This document shows, piece by piece, positions 1 through 7,869 of a stretch of DNA of 48,852 bases. A program made the translations under genes and the position numbers. Numbering within the stretch: position 1 is the first letter of the stretch; each line of letters opens with the position of its first letter. The stretch spans positions 1 through 48,852 of the forward strand of contig DASVAW010000144.1 in NCBI GenBank assembly GCA_036376135.1. The letters are read 5' to 3'. Under the pieces are notes generated by a model that ran no database searches, was not told the origin of the DNA, and saw only the letters and a list, made by a program, of their open reading frames with translations. Origin of the DNA: Candidatus Polarisedimenticolaceae bacterium (lineage in GTDB: Bacteria > Acidobacteriota > Polarisedimenticolia > Polarisedimenticolales > DASRJG01).

Positions 1-1176
1 CAAGGTGCGCCGGAGACACCGGACTGGAAGCCGCTGTTCGCGGCTGCGGGGCTCGACGAAGCGCGTTTCTCACCTTCGGAACCGAAGTGGGTGCCGGACG
101 AGCCATTCGATGCGCGCACGGACAGGACTGGATCGATCGCCTCGCAACCAGGCCTGCCGATTCATGTTTCCGCGGCGGCATGGCAAGGCCGGCCGGTTTC
201 CTTCACGGTGATCTGGCCCTGGAGCGTTCCGGAGAGGGAGGCCGCGACGGAGCCGAGCGACCGATTGGGCGGCGCGCTCTACATCGCGGGGGGCTGGGCC
301 GCCGGGCTGATACTGGCCCGCCGGAGTCTGCGCCTGGGCCGTGGAGATCGCCGCGGAGCGTTGCGCACGGCATCGTTCGTCTTCGCGACCGGAGTGCTCT
401 CGTGGATCTTCGGCATGCACCACGTGCCGCACGCGGCGACGGAGTTCTTCCGGCTCATCGACGGGATTGCAGTCTGCCTGTTCCTGTCGACCTTCGTGTG
501 GCTCGCGTATGTCGGAATCGAGCCGATCGTGCGGAGGCGCGCCCCCGAGCTGCTGTTTTCCTGGAGCCGGGTTCTCGCCGGACGATTCCGCGACCCGCTC
601 GTCGGCCGGGATGTGCTCGCCGGGATTCTCGCCAGTGCGACCCTGGCGGCGATGGTGCAGTCACCCGAGGTTCTGGCCAACTGGATTCCGCTTTCCGGGA
701 TGACGCCGCTGGAGCCATCGCGCGATCTTCTGCTCGGACCGGCGTCGGCGATCGCTCAGATCCTTCGCAACGCCTCATTCGGATCGCTCAATGCGCTCGG
801 GTTCATGACCCTGTTCTCGTTCGGGCTCGTGGTCTTTCGCAAACGCTGGTTGGCCGTCGGCTTCCTCGGTCTCATCGCGACGTTGATGGGCTCCGGCGGG
901 TCCAGCGAGAACTACGCCGTGTTGCTTCCGGCCGCGATCGCGGCGGCGATGGTGTTCGTTTTCGTCGCCATGAGGTCAGGCGTTCTGGCCGTCACGGTCA
1001 TCCTGGTGGTCATGCCGATTCTGGTGTCAACGCCGTTCACGCTGAGGTTTTCCAGTTGGTACGCGGGACGCGGCCTCCTCCTCGTCGCTGGGATTCTCGC
1101 CGCAGCGACCTGGGCGTTTTGGACGTCCCTGGGCGGGCGTCGCGCACTGGGTGCACTGAAGCTCGGGGACGCGTGA
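1..1176 (+). CDS. C-terminal membrane region of a serine/threonine-kinase-like protein (5' partial)
   Basis: The frame is open through base 1, so the true start and any kinase domain lie upstream. The visible 391 residues begin with a short soluble stretch containing DWKPLFAAAGLDEARF, a linker type I associate with Acidobacteriota Ser/Thr kinases between the kinase domain and a polytopic membrane tail. About seven to nine hydrophobic segments follow, from roughly residue 92 to the end, including ALYIAGGWAAGLILA and LLLVAGILAAATWAFW. No catalytic motif is visible in the part present. The likely role is inner-membrane signalling, but that rests only on the linker and the topology. Alternatively it is just a polytopic membrane protein. 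The stop codon is followed by a non-coding region holding the first tRNA-like repeat. Confidence 0.6.
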   Translation, partial: QGAPETPDWKPLFAAAGLDEARFSPSEPKWVPDEPFDARTDRTGSIASQPGLPIHVSAAAWQGRPVSFTVIWPWSVPEREAATEPSDRLGGALYIAGGWAAGLILARRSLRLGRGDRRGALRTASFVFATGVLSWIFGMHHVPHAATEFFRLIDGIAVCLFLSTFVWLAYVGIEPIVRRRAPELLFSWSRVLAGRFRDPLVGRDVLAGILASATLAAMVQSPEVLANWIPLSGMTPLEPSRDLLLGPASAIAQILRNASFGSLNALGFMTLFSFGLVVFRKRWLAVGFLGLIATLMGSGGSSENYAVLLPAAIAAAMVFVFVAMRSGVLAVTVILVVMPILVSTPFTLRFSSWYAGRGLLLVAGILAAATWAFWTSLGGRRALGALKLGDA

Positions 1177-1525
1177 AATGAAACGCTCGGTACGAGAGCG
1201 CGATCACCGAACTCTCTCTGACCGTCGTCTCCAGAATATCTCCAAGACTAGGGTGGCCTCCCGGGGACAGCAGGGGACTCCAGGGGAATCGAAACCGGAA
1301 AAAAGGCGACGAGTCGTCGGCCGCTTCCGGCGAAAGTCGCGCGCCATCACCGACTTACCGTTGACCGCTGATCGGGTTCGATTCCCGCCGCCTCCACCAA
1401 ACCACAAGCGATGGCGGCGCGAGAGCCGGCCTTCGGCTCGAGCCTCGGTTTGCTTCACCCACGCACGGGCCCCATCGTGGATGCGGAGCGCCACCGAGCG
1501 GGCCGCTCCACCCGGCGAGCACACG
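1177..1525. other. 349 bp intergenic region with tmRNA/tRNA-3'-end-like remnant
   Basis: No convincing gene. An open frame runs through it into the RlpA-like gene from 1178, but its composition is not protein-like. Its antisense frames give the Arg/Asn/Pro strings typical of translated tRNA ends. The notable content is the repeat at 1240-1399. The last ~125 bases are GC-rich with no clear promoter hexamers. Confidence 0.6.
1240..1399 (+). repeat. tmRNA/tRNA 3'-end-like repeat, copy 1 (possible attachment-site remnant)
   Basis: Bases 1374-1386 form a T-arm consensus (GGGTTCGATTCCC), followed by CGCCGCCTCCACCA, which ends at 1399 with an encoded CCA. This is the usual 3' end of bacterial tmRNA, a common integration site. 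No matching 5' acceptor strand (GGAGGCG or GGGGGCG with the tmRNA 5' consensus) was seen between the kinase stop and this point, so it is a fragment and not a gene. Inside it, 1284-1296 reads as an antisense T-arm. The unit shares CTCCAAGACT (1240-1249) and GCAGGGGACTCCA (1270-1282) with copy 2 at 3188-3315, in the same orientation. Confidence 0.55.
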
Positions 1526-1966
1526 ATGACGAACGACAGAACCCGAGTCGAGTTGGCGACGATCCTCCTCGCGTCGATCACGCTCGCGGGCGGTTGTGCG
1601 CACCGGGACGCGCTTAGGGGCGCTCCGGCATCGATCGAGCGTCACCGCGCGGAGACAGGGCTGGCCTCGTGGTATGGGAAGGCGCATCACGGCCAGCGCA
1701 CGGCGAGCGGTGAGCGTTTCGACATGCATGCGCTGACCGCCGCCCACCGCACGTTGCCGTTCGGCACGATCGTGCGGGTCACCGACCTCGAAGGCGGAAA
1801 CTCCGTGAACGTCAGGATCAACGATCGCGGCCCGTTCCGCCGGGATCGGATCATCGACCTGTCCTACGAGGCGGCCAGAAAGCTCGGAGTCGTGGCGCGC
1901 GGCACCGCTCGGGTCGAGATCACCGTGGTGGGACGAGGGGCTCCCGCCACCGCGAATGGACACTGA
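1526..1966 (+). CDS. rlpA: RlpA-like lipoprotein (double-psi beta-barrel)
   Basis: 146 residues. A hydrophobic N-terminus ends in a lipobox-like LAGGC at residues 20-24, so this is probably a lipoprotein. The rest is a compact double-psi beta-barrel: GLASWYGKAHHGQRTASGE, then LPFGTIVRVTDL, then the hallmark RINDRGPF with the conserved Asp, then DLSYEAARKLGV. RlpA proteins bind or cleave septal peptidoglycan; characterised ones are lytic transglycosylases acting on denuded glycan strands. There is no SPOR domain, so this is the short form. The ATG at 1526 is chosen because the open frame upstream lies over the tRNA-like remnant and is not coding. It stands alone, with 277 bp to the next gene. 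Confidence 0.88.
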   Translation: MTNDRTRVELATILLASITLAGGCAHRDALRGAPASIERHRAETGLASWYGKAHHGQRTASGERFDMHALTAAHRTLPFGTIVRVTDLEGGNSVNVRINDRGPFRRDRIIDLSYEAARKLGVVARGTARVEITVVGRGAPATANGH

Positions 1967-2025
1967 GGCGAGCCCGGATGGAGGAGGGCTGAGCCGGACC
2001 GAATCACGTCTTCCGGGTCCTGGGC

Positions 2026-2041
2026 GAACGGACGTCCGTTC
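2026..2041. repeat. Perfect 16-bp palindrome downstream of the RlpA-like gene
   Basis: GAACGGACGTCCGTTC is its own reverse complement. It lies 60 bp after the RlpA-like stop, in the 277 bp gap before arsR. It could be a dimeric protein-binding site. It has no loop and no T-run, so it is a poor terminator. The rest of the gap shows nothing else. Confidence 0.45.
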
Positions 2042-2205
2042 CGCCGAGCGGGCCATCGCTCTACCGCTGCATGCCGTGACATGACGAGTCTCGGCACTCC
2101 TCCTCCATCAGGGTCATGCTCCGGCCCGATCCGAGCCGATCACCCTCCAAACGGGGCGATCGGGGACGAAGGCGGCCTGCAACCCAGCCGCGCTCCGTCT
2201 TTCCC

Positions 2206-2236
2206 TTGCGCGCCCCCGGTCCGCGCGGTATATACT
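2206..2236 (+). promoter_or_regulatory. Probable leaderless promoter of arsR-AHSA1
   Basis: A near-consensus -10 box, TATACT, sits at 2231-2236, seven bases before the ATG at 2244. A possible -35, TTGCGC, is at 2206-2211 with a 19 bp spacer. The -10 to ATG distance leaves no room for a leader, and no Shine-Dalgarno precedes the ATG. This predicts transcription starting at or next to the start codon. Confidence 0.5.
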
Positions 2237-2255
2237 GAACCATATGGCTCAGTAT
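2232..2255. promoter_or_regulatory. 24-bp operator-like palindrome over -10 box and start codon
   Basis: The two 12-base halves ATACTGAACCAT and ATGGCTCAGTAT pair at 11 of 12 positions; only 2239/2248 fails. The palindrome covers both the -10 box and the ATG of the ArsR-family regulator, so binding of the dimeric regulator would block transcription. Autorepression is the usual ArsR arrangement; that this is its operator is inferred from position and symmetry. Confidence 0.65.
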
Positions 2256-2609
2256 TTGAACGCCCGCCTCGATGCCTCGTTCGCCGCGCTCTCGGACGCC
2301 ACCCGCCGCGGCGTTCTGGAGCAGCTCGGACGTGCGGACGCCTCGATCTCGGATCTCGCCGAGAAGTTCGGAATGACGCTCACGGGCATAAAGAAGCACG
2401 TCGGCGTTCTGGAGCAGGCCGGGCTCGTCACCACGAAGAAGGTCGGGCGCGTGCGGACCTGCACGCTCGGCCTGCGCCGTTTGGAGAAAGAGGCCGCATG
2501 GATCGAGAGGCACCGCCGGCTCTGGGAGTCGCGCTTCGACGAGTTGGACGACATTGTTGACGAACTGAAACGGAAGGAGACGGTCGATGGACGCAAGAAA
2601 AGCGAGTGA
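2244..2609 (+). CDS. ArsR-family winged-helix transcriptional regulator
   Basis: 121 residues. The winged-helix region spans about residues 9-75: FAALSDATRRGVLEQL, ISDLAEKFGMTLTGIKKHVG (recognition helix region), then a beta wing around KVGRVRTCTL. No Cys-rich metal site is visible, so it is not a typical arsenic or zinc sensor. It belongs to the ArsR group that travels with AHSA1/SRPBCC genes. Such pairs are common, and their ligands are generally unknown. It overlaps the next gene by 23 bp, so the two are co-transcribed and probably translationally coupled. The start codon sits inside a palindrome, pointing to autoregulation of a leaderless transcript. Confidence 0.88.
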   Translation: MAQYLNARLDASFAALSDATRRGVLEQLGRADASISDLAEKFGMTLTGIKKHVGVLEQAGLVTTKKVGRVRTCTLGLRRLEKEAAWIERHRRLWESRFDELDDIVDELKRKETVDGRKKSE

Positions 2610-3090
2610 GCCCACCCCGTTGAAGAACCGCACGACAGTCGAACGGACATCCGAGCGTGAGGTCGTCGTCGCGCGACTCTTCGACGCCCCGGCGCGCCTC
2701 GTGTTCGAGGCCTGGACCAAACCCGAGCTGTTCAAGCAGTGGTGGGTACCGAAGTCGTTCGGAATGTCTCTACTGTCGTGCGAGTTGGATGCTCGTACCG
2801 GGGGCAGGTATCGTCTGGTGTACCGCCACGAGGGCTCGACCATGGAGTTCCACGGAAAGTACATCGAAGTGACCCCGCACTCGCGCCTCGTCTGGACCAA
2901 TGACGAAAGCGAGAATGGTGCCGTCACCACGGTGACCTTCGAGGACAAAGGTGGGAAGACGCTGCTGGTCGTGCACGATCTCTATCCCTCGAAGGAAGCG
3001 TTCGAGGCCGAGCACGGGATGGAGGACGCGATGGGCGAGACGTTCGGGCAACTGGACGACCTTCTCGTCACCCTGGGCGCGAGCCGGTGA
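2587..3090 (+). CDS. SRPBCC / AHSA1-family protein
   Basis: 167 residues of the Bet-v1-like (START/SRPBCC) fold. After a variable N-terminus come the family signatures: VVVARLFDAPARLVFEAWT, then a KQWWVP motif near residue 57, RTGGRYRLVY, and the C-terminal helix MGETFGQLDDLLVTL. These proteins have a deep hydrophobic pocket and bind small ligands or an Hsp90-like partner. The substrate cannot be read from sequence. The ATG at 2587 has a good upstream AAGGAGA and overlaps the regulator gene by 23 bp. Together they form a two-gene autoregulated unit. Confidence 0.85.
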   Translation: MDARKASEPTPLKNRTTVERTSEREVVVARLFDAPARLVFEAWTKPELFKQWWVPKSFGMSLLSCELDARTGGRYRLVYRHEGSTMEFHGKYIEVTPHSRLVWTNDESENGAVTTVTFEDKGGKTLLVVHDLYPSKEAFEAEHGMEDAMGETFGQLDDLLVTLGASR

Positions 3091-3398
3091 CGGTCGCCAC
3101 GTCGTCGACGAGGACGGACACCGGTACCCCGAAATCAACACGACGCCCTGGCTCGCCGTCCCGAAGACGCAGTCGTCTCCACGATGGCTCCAAGACTGCA
3201 GGGGACTCCAAGGGCAGCAGATTCGGCTGGGACTCGAACCCTTGCAACGACGGTCGCGCCGCCATCTCCTTTTCGCATGACTGAGCGAACGGGTTCGTTT
3301 CCCGTCGCCTCCACCGCGAGACCCGCCCGCTCGCTCGCGACGTCGGCCCGATTCAAGGTGGGAACGTCGGGCTCGAGTCCGGATCGAACACACCGCGA
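3091..3398. other. 308 bp non-coding gap with second tRNA-like repeat
   Basis: No protein-like frame is visible. The region lies between the convergent AHSA1 and acyl-CoA dehydrogenase genes and is mostly occupied by the repeat at 3188-3315. Antisense reading gives the Trp-Asp-Ser-Asn-Pro-type strings produced by T-arm sequences. Confidence 0.55.
3188..3315 (+). repeat. tmRNA/tRNA 3'-end-like repeat, copy 2
   Basis: A diverged direct copy of 1240-1399. It opens with CTCCAAGACT (3188-3197), followed directly by GCAGGGGACTCCA (3198-3210). Copy 1 has 20 extra bases between these two blocks. An antisense T-arm (GGGACTCGAACCC) is at 3229-3241 and a sense T-arm (GGGTTCGTTTCCC) at 3291-3303, followed by GTCGCCTCCACC. 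The final CCA is not kept. The two copies bracket the RlpA-like, ArsR and AHSA1 genes. Confidence 0.5.
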
Positions 3399-4538
3399 TC
3401 ACAGCTTGCGGGCGATGAGCTCGAGCATGACTTCGTTCGCGCCGCCGTAGATGCGCTGAACCCGGGCGTCGACGAAGTGGCGGGACACCGGGTACTCCTC
3501 CATGTAGCCGTAGCCCCCGAACAGCTGAAGGCACCGGTCGGCGACGTCGAACTGCGTCTCGGTCGCGGCGTACTTCGCCATGCTCACTTCCTTGACGATC
3601 TCCTCGCCGGCCATGTGGCGCGGGATCAGATCGTCCACGAAGGACTGCACGGCCTGTACCGCCGTCGCCATCTTCGCCAGCTCGAAGCGGGTGTTCTGCA
3701 TCTCGATCAGCAGCTTCCCGAACAGCCTGCGTTCCTTCGCGTACCTCACGGTGAGGGCGAGGCAGCCTCGAGCCGCCGCCACCGCGCCGATCGCGATGAC
3801 GAGGCGCTCCTGCTGCAGGTTGCGCATCATCGACGCGAACCCCTCTCCCTCGCGACCGAGGAGATTCGACGCCGGCACCCTGCAGCTCTCAAAGAACAAC
3901 TCCGAGGTGTCCTGGGCATGGAGCCCGATCTTCCTGAGGCACTTGCCGCGCACGAACCCCGGCCGGTCCGCCTCGATCAGAAGCAGGCTCAGCCCGTCGT
4001 GCGGCCTTGCGGTCGCGGAGCCCGTACGCACGGCGACGATGAAGAGATCGGCCGTCTGCCCGTTGCTGATGAACGTCTTCGCGCCGTCGACGACGTATGT
4101 GTCGCCGCTGCGCTCGGCCTTCGTCGTGATGCCGGCCAGATCCGACCCGGCACCGGGCTCGGTCAGCGCCAACGCCAGGATGTGATCTCCGGAAACGCAG
4201 CCGGGGATCCATCGCCGCTTCTGCTCGTCGGTTCCGAGGTCGGCGAGGTACGGGAAGGCGATGTCGTTGTGCAGGGCCAGGAAGAACCCGCCCACGCCCT
4301 GCTCGCCCAGCGCCTCGATGATCGCCACCGAATAGAGAAAGTCCGCGCCCGCCCCCCCCAGATCGGGTGAGGCCGAAGGGCAGAGCAGCCCGTGTTCGGC
4401 GGCGATCTTCCACTCGGCCCGCGGGACGTGCGCCTGGTGCTGCCACTCCTCGTAGCGGGGGACGACGCGCTCGGTCACGTAGCGACGGACCGCGTCGAGA
4501 AACCGGGCGTGCTCTTCGGAGAAGATCCTACGTTCCAT
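3399..4538 (-). CDS. Acyl-CoA dehydrogenase, long-chain/isovaleryl type
   Basis: 379 residues, normal family length. FAD-dependent dehydrogenase for the first step of beta-oxidation (acyl-CoA to trans-2-enoyl-CoA, electrons to ETF). Visible signatures: ALTEPGAGSDLAGITT in the middle domain, KTFISNGQTAD, and a C-terminal RIYGGANEVMLELIARKL. The MCAD-type catalytic Glu position in that last motif is Gly. A Glu in NLQQERLVIA fits the long-chain/isovaleryl placement on helix G. The ATG at 4538 gives the classical MERRIFSEEH start and overlaps the upstream gene by 11 bp. It is the last gene of the thiolase / hydratase-dehydrogenase / acyl-CoA dehydrogenase operon. Chain-length preference is not determined. 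Confidence 0.92.
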   Translation of the reverse strand: MERRIFSEEHARFLDAVRRYVTERVVPRYEEWQHQAHVPRAEWKIAAEHGLLCPSASPDLGGAGADFLYSVAIIEALGEQGVGGFFLALHNDIAFPYLADLGTDEQKRRWIPGCVSGDHILALALTEPGAGSDLAGITTKAERSGDTYVVDGAKTFISNGQTADLFIVAVRTGSATARPHDGLSLLLIEADRPGFVRGKCLRKIGLHAQDTSELFFESCRVPASNLLGREGEGFASMMRNLQQERLVIAIGAVAAARGCLALTVRYAKERRLFGKLLIEMQNTRFELAKMATAVQAVQSFVDDLIPRHMAGEEIVKEVSMAKYAATETQFDVADRCLQLFGGYGYMEEYPVSRHFVDARVQRIYGGANEVMLELIARKL

Positions 4539-6627
4539 GGAAGCGCCTTCCCTCTCCGGCCATCTCCCGCAGCAGCTCCGGAGGCGCGAACAGGCGCCCG
4601 TGAGCCTGTTGCAGCTCGTCGCACTCCCGGACGAAGCGCGGAAGGCCGATCCCGTCGATGTAGGAGAACACTCCCCCCGTCCAGGGGGCGAACCCCCAGC
4701 CGAGTATCGAGCCGACGTCGCCGTCGCGCGCGGACGTGACGACCTTTCCTTCGAATGCCCGCGCGGCTTCGACGGCCTGAGCGTGGAGGAGCATGCGCTT
4801 GACCTCCGCGACCGGAGGCTGGGTCGCGCTTGTCGGGAAGTGCTCACGCAGGCCGGGCCAGAGGAGCTTCGTCCCATCGGCCGGATACTCGTAGAACCCG
4901 GCCCCCGACTTCCGACCGCACCGCGAAAGCCGCTCGACGAAGAGCGCCACGACCGCGGCGGACGGGCTGTCGTCTCTCCGGCCGAGATCGCGCTCGGTCT
5001 GCCGGGAGATTCGAAGGATGAGATCGAGGCCGACCTCGTCGGCGACCGCCAACGGCCCGACGGGCATCCCCGCCATCCGCCCCGCGTTTTCGACGAGAGC
5101 GGGAGCGACGCCCTCCTGGAGACCGAGGAGACCGGCATTGATGTAGGCCGAGAACACGCGGGAGGTGTAGAAGCCCCGTCCGTCCTCGACCACGATGGGT
5201 GTCTTCCCCAGCGCGCGCACGAAATCGAAGGCGCGCGCCACGGTCTCCGGGGAGGTCTCACGACCTCGGATGATCTCGACGAGCGGCATCCGGTCCACGG
5301 GGGAGAAGAAGTGCAGGCCGACGAAGCTCGCGGGGCGCTGCGAGGCACGGGCGAGGCCCGTGATCGGGAGCGTGGACGTATTCGAGGCGACGATCGCGTT
5401 GCCTGGGAGTCGCGTTTCGGCGTCACGGATCACGGCTTCCTTGATCGCCCGGTCCTCGAACACCGCCTCGATGATCAGCTCGCAGCCGTCGAGATCCTCC
5501 ATGCGCGAGGTCGTCCGGACCCGTTCGAGAACGCGGTCGGCGTCCGCGCGCTTGGCCAGGATCTTCGCGACCGCGTCCCTTCCGCGCTCCGCGGCGGCGG
5601 CGTCGACGTCCAGGAGAACGACCTCGATGCCGCGGCTCGCGGCCGCGTACGCGATTCCCGAACCCATCATGCCCGCGCCGAGAACGCCGATCTTCCGCCA
5701 CGTCGCGACGGCGAAATCCCGCGGACGCCCCGCGCCCGCGCGGATCTCGTTCAGGCCGGAAAACATCGTCCGGACCGTGTTCGTCGCCACAGGTGAGGCG
5801 AGGCACCGCGCGAAGTGCTGCGCCTCGATCGTCAGCCCTCGCTCGAAGGGCAGCTGGAGCCCTTCGTAGACGCTTCGAAGGACCGCAAGCGGCGCCGGAT
5901 CGTTGCCGTGCGTCTTCTCCTGAACGAGCGCGGTCGCGGCCATGAACGCCTGATAACCGCCGGGAGTCTGGACCTCGCCCCCGGGGATCCGGTACCGGTC
6001 GCGATCCCAGGGTTGGGCGGCGTCCTTCGTGGACAGGATCCAATCGACGGCGGCCGGCACCAGCTGGTCGTCGCGCTCCACGAGCTGATCGACGAGCCCG
6101 GCCGCGAGCGCCGCCCGGGGTTTCAGCGCCTTCCCTTCGGCCAGGATCGGCAGCGCGGCGCGGATGCCGATCAGCCGCGGAAGGCGTTGCGTTCCCCCGG
6201 CGCCGGGGATCAGTCCCCATCGCGTTTCGGGAAGTCCGATCCGGATGGAATCGTCGGACTTGGCGATCCTGCGGTGGCAGGCGAGGCACAGCTCGTACCC
6301 GCCGCCGAGCGCGTTCCCGTCGATCGCGGCGACGACCGGCACGCCGCAGGTCTCGAGACGCCGCAGCGCGGCGCCGAGTGCCTCGACCTGCGCCATGTTC
6401 CTTGCGACGTCGTCGAGAGGCTTCAGGGCGTCGAGATCCGCGCCGGCGAGAAAGGTCTCCCGTCCCGAGCGGAGCACGATCCCGCGAAGGCCCGGCCGGG
6501 CCAGCACGTCCTCGAGCGTCTGGGCGAACGCCCTGATCGAGCGCTCGTTCCACACGTTGACGGGACGGTCGATCATCGCGATCGTGATCACGGCGACGCC
6601 GTCGGGGGTCATGCCGAGCTCGAACAC
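4528..6627 (-). CDS. Fused enoyl-CoA hydratase / 3-hydroxyacyl-CoA dehydrogenase (FadJ/FadB-type)
   Basis: 699 residues, matching the FadB/FadJ alpha-subunit length. The N-terminal crotonase domain (about 1-190) shows the oxyanion-hole region IDGNALGGGYELC with the first catalytic Glu near 112, and IGLPETRWGLIPGAGGTQRL with the second near 134. The Rossmann domain opens with IGVLGAGMMGSGIAYA at about 313-327. The 3HCDH signature VGLHFFSPVDRMPLVEIIRG carries the catalytic His. Two C-terminal helical domains follow. It catalyses hydration and NAD-linked oxidation in beta-oxidation, probably in a complex with the thiolase encoded 9 bp upstream. A GTG start at 6627 is chosen because AGGAGGT precedes it. 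Confidence 0.94.
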   Translation of the reverse strand: MFELGMTPDGVAVITIAMIDRPVNVWNERSIRAFAQTLEDVLARPGLRGIVLRSGRETFLAGADLDALKPLDDVARNMAQVEALGAALRRLETCGVPVVAAIDGNALGGGYELCLACHRRIAKSDDSIRIGLPETRWGLIPGAGGTQRLPRLIGIRAALPILAEGKALKPRAALAAGLVDQLVERDDQLVPAAVDWILSTKDAAQPWDRDRYRIPGGEVQTPGGYQAFMAATALVQEKTHGNDPAPLAVLRSVYEGLQLPFERGLTIEAQHFARCLASPVATNTVRTMFSGLNEIRAGAGRPRDFAVATWRKIGVLGAGMMGSGIAYAAASRGIEVVLLDVDAAAAERGRDAVAKILAKRADADRVLERVRTTSRMEDLDGCELIIEAVFEDRAIKEAVIRDAETRLPGNAIVASNTSTLPITGLARASQRPASFVGLHFFSPVDRMPLVEIIRGRETSPETVARAFDFVRALGKTPIVVEDGRGFYTSRVFSAYINAGLLGLQEGVAPALVENAGRMAGMPVGPLAVADEVGLDLILRISRQTERDLGRRDDSPSAAVVALFVERLSRCGRKSGAGFYEYPADGTKLLWPGLREHFPTSATQPPVAEVKRMLLHAQAVEAARAFEGKVVTSARDGDVGSILGWGFAPWTGGVFSYIDGIGLPRFVRECDELQQAHGRLFAPPELLREMAGEGRRFHGT

Positions 6628-6636
6628 GTCGACCTC

Positions 6637-7845
6637 CTACCCGCGCTCCACGATCGTCGCGATCCCCATCCCGCCGCCGATGCACAGGGTGGCGAGGCCG
6701 AAGCGCGCGCCGCGGCGATCGAGCTCGTCGAGAAGCGTCCCCAGGATCATGGCTCCGGTCGCGCCGAGGGGATGACCGAGCGCGATCGCGCCCCCGTTGA
6801 CGTTGACCTTGTCGTGGGGGACGCCCAGCTCGTCCATGAAGTTCAAGACGACTGCGGCGAACGCCTCGTTGACCTCGAAGAGGTCGATCGCATCGATGGC
6901 GAGACCGGCCGAGGCCAGGACCTTGCGGGTCACGGGCACGGGGCCCGTCAGCATCGTCGTCGGATCGGTGGAGAGGACGGCGTACGCGACGACCCGGGCG
7001 CGGGGCTCGAGCCCGAATTCGCGACCGACTCGCTCGCTTCCGACGAGGATCGCCGCGGCTCCGTCGACGATGCCGCTGGAATTGCCGGCATGGTGGACGT
7101 GGCGGATACGCTCGAGCTCCGGGTACTTGTGGATCGCCACCGCGTCGAAGCCGCCCTCGCTCCCGATTCTCGCGAACGACGGCGTGAGCTTCGCCAGCCC
7201 TTCCGCCGTCGTCTCGGGTCGCATGGCCTCGTCCCGATCCAGCACGACGCGGCCGTCGATGCCCACGACGGGAACGAGCGACCGGGAGAACCGCTTCTCG
7301 CGGTACGCTTCCGCGGCCCGTTGCTGGGAGCTCAGCGCGAAACGATCCACCTGCTCGCGGGAGTACCCCTTCCTCGTCGCGATGAGGTCGGCGGAGATCC
7401 CCTGCGGAACGAACGACGACCGGGTGGCGACTTCGGGGTCGACCCCCCATGCCCCCCCGTCCGACCCGATCGGGATGCGGGACATCGACTCGACCCCGCC
7501 GGCCACGAACAGTTCGTCGGACCCGGCGCGCACGCGCGCGGCGGCCTGGTTGACGGCCTCGAGCCCCGACCCGCAGAACCGGTTCACGGTCACGCCGGCG
7601 ACGGTCTCGTCGTACCCGGCGAACATCGCCGCGGTCTTGGCGATGTTCCCCCCTTGTTCGCCGACCGCGGTGACGCACCCCAGGATGACGTCCTCGACGC
7701 GGCGCGTGTCGATGGAGCTCCGCTCGCGAACGGCGACCAGCACCTGACGGGCGAGGTCGACGGGGCGGATGACGTGCAGGGCGCCGTCGGGCTTTCCGCG
7801 TCCTCTCGGTGTGCGGACCGCGTCATACAGAAAGGCTTCATTCAT
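6637..7845 (-). CDS. Acetyl-CoA acyltransferase (3-ketoacyl-CoA thiolase)
   Basis: 402 residues, full length for thiolase II-type enzymes. The nucleophile Cys is in NRFCGSGLEAVNQ (C91). The C-terminal signatures are NGGAIALGHPLGATGA (catalytic His) and CIGGGMGIA (acid/base Cys). It performs the final thiolytic step of beta-oxidation and is the beta-subunit partner of the downstream hydratase/dehydrogenase. It is the first gene of the operon. Only 24 bp separate its ATG from the divergent CoA transferase start, so both promoters share that small AT-containing spot. Confidence 0.94.
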   Translation of the reverse strand: MNEAFLYDAVRTPRGRGKPDGALHVIRPVDLARQVLVAVRERSSIDTRRVEDVILGCVTAVGEQGGNIAKTAAMFAGYDETVAGVTVNRFCGSGLEAVNQAAARVRAGSDELFVAGGVESMSRIPIGSDGGAWGVDPEVATRSSFVPQGISADLIATRKGYSREQVDRFALSSQQRAAEAYREKRFSRSLVPVVGIDGRVVLDRDEAMRPETTAEGLAKLTPSFARIGSEGGFDAVAIHKYPELERIRHVHHAGNSSGIVDGAAAILVGSERVGREFGLEPRARVVAYAVLSTDPTTMLTGPVPVTRKVLASAGLAIDAIDLFEVNEAFAAVVLNFMDELGVPHDKVNVNGGAIALGHPLGATGAMILGTLLDELDRRGARFGLATLCIGGGMGIATIVERG

Positions 7846-7857
7846 GACCGGCCCCCC

Positions 7858-7863
7858 TATACT
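7858..7863 (+). promoter_or_regulatory. -10 box of a compact divergent, probably leaderless promoter
   Basis: TATACT lies six bases before the GTG at 7870, with no Shine-Dalgarno between them, echoing the arsR arrangement. The same A/T patch read on the minus strand could serve the thiolase operon, whose ATG is at 7845. Confidence 0.4.
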
Positions 7864-7869
7864 CGCGTC

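Noticed and set aside
1240-1399. Complete tmRNA (ssrA) gene
   Set aside because: Only the 3' T-arm and acceptor end are visible. There is no 5' consensus or tag frame, and the space back to the kinase stop (223 bp) is too short for a ~350-base tmRNA.
1178-1525. In-frame N-terminal extension of the RlpA-like protein
   Set aside because: It crosses the tRNA-like repeat and reads as basic low-complexity sequence. The signal/lipobox start at 1526 is the expected N-terminus.
3226-3248. Minus-strand tRNA gene suggested by the antisense T-arm
   Set aside because: No anticodon arm or acceptor pairing could be built around it. The T-arm-like stretch is part of the repeat.
3399-5426. 675-codon minus-strand frame including a 296-codon N-terminal extension of the acyl-CoA dehydrogenase
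   Set aside because: The extension overlaps the hydratase/dehydrogenase in another frame and looks Ser/Arg-rich and non-coding. MERRIFSEEH at 4538 is the natural start.
5815-7869. Long upstream extension in frame with the CoA transferase
   Set aside because: It runs antisense through the hydratase/dehydrogenase and thiolase genes. CoA transferase similarity begins exactly at the GTG at 7870.
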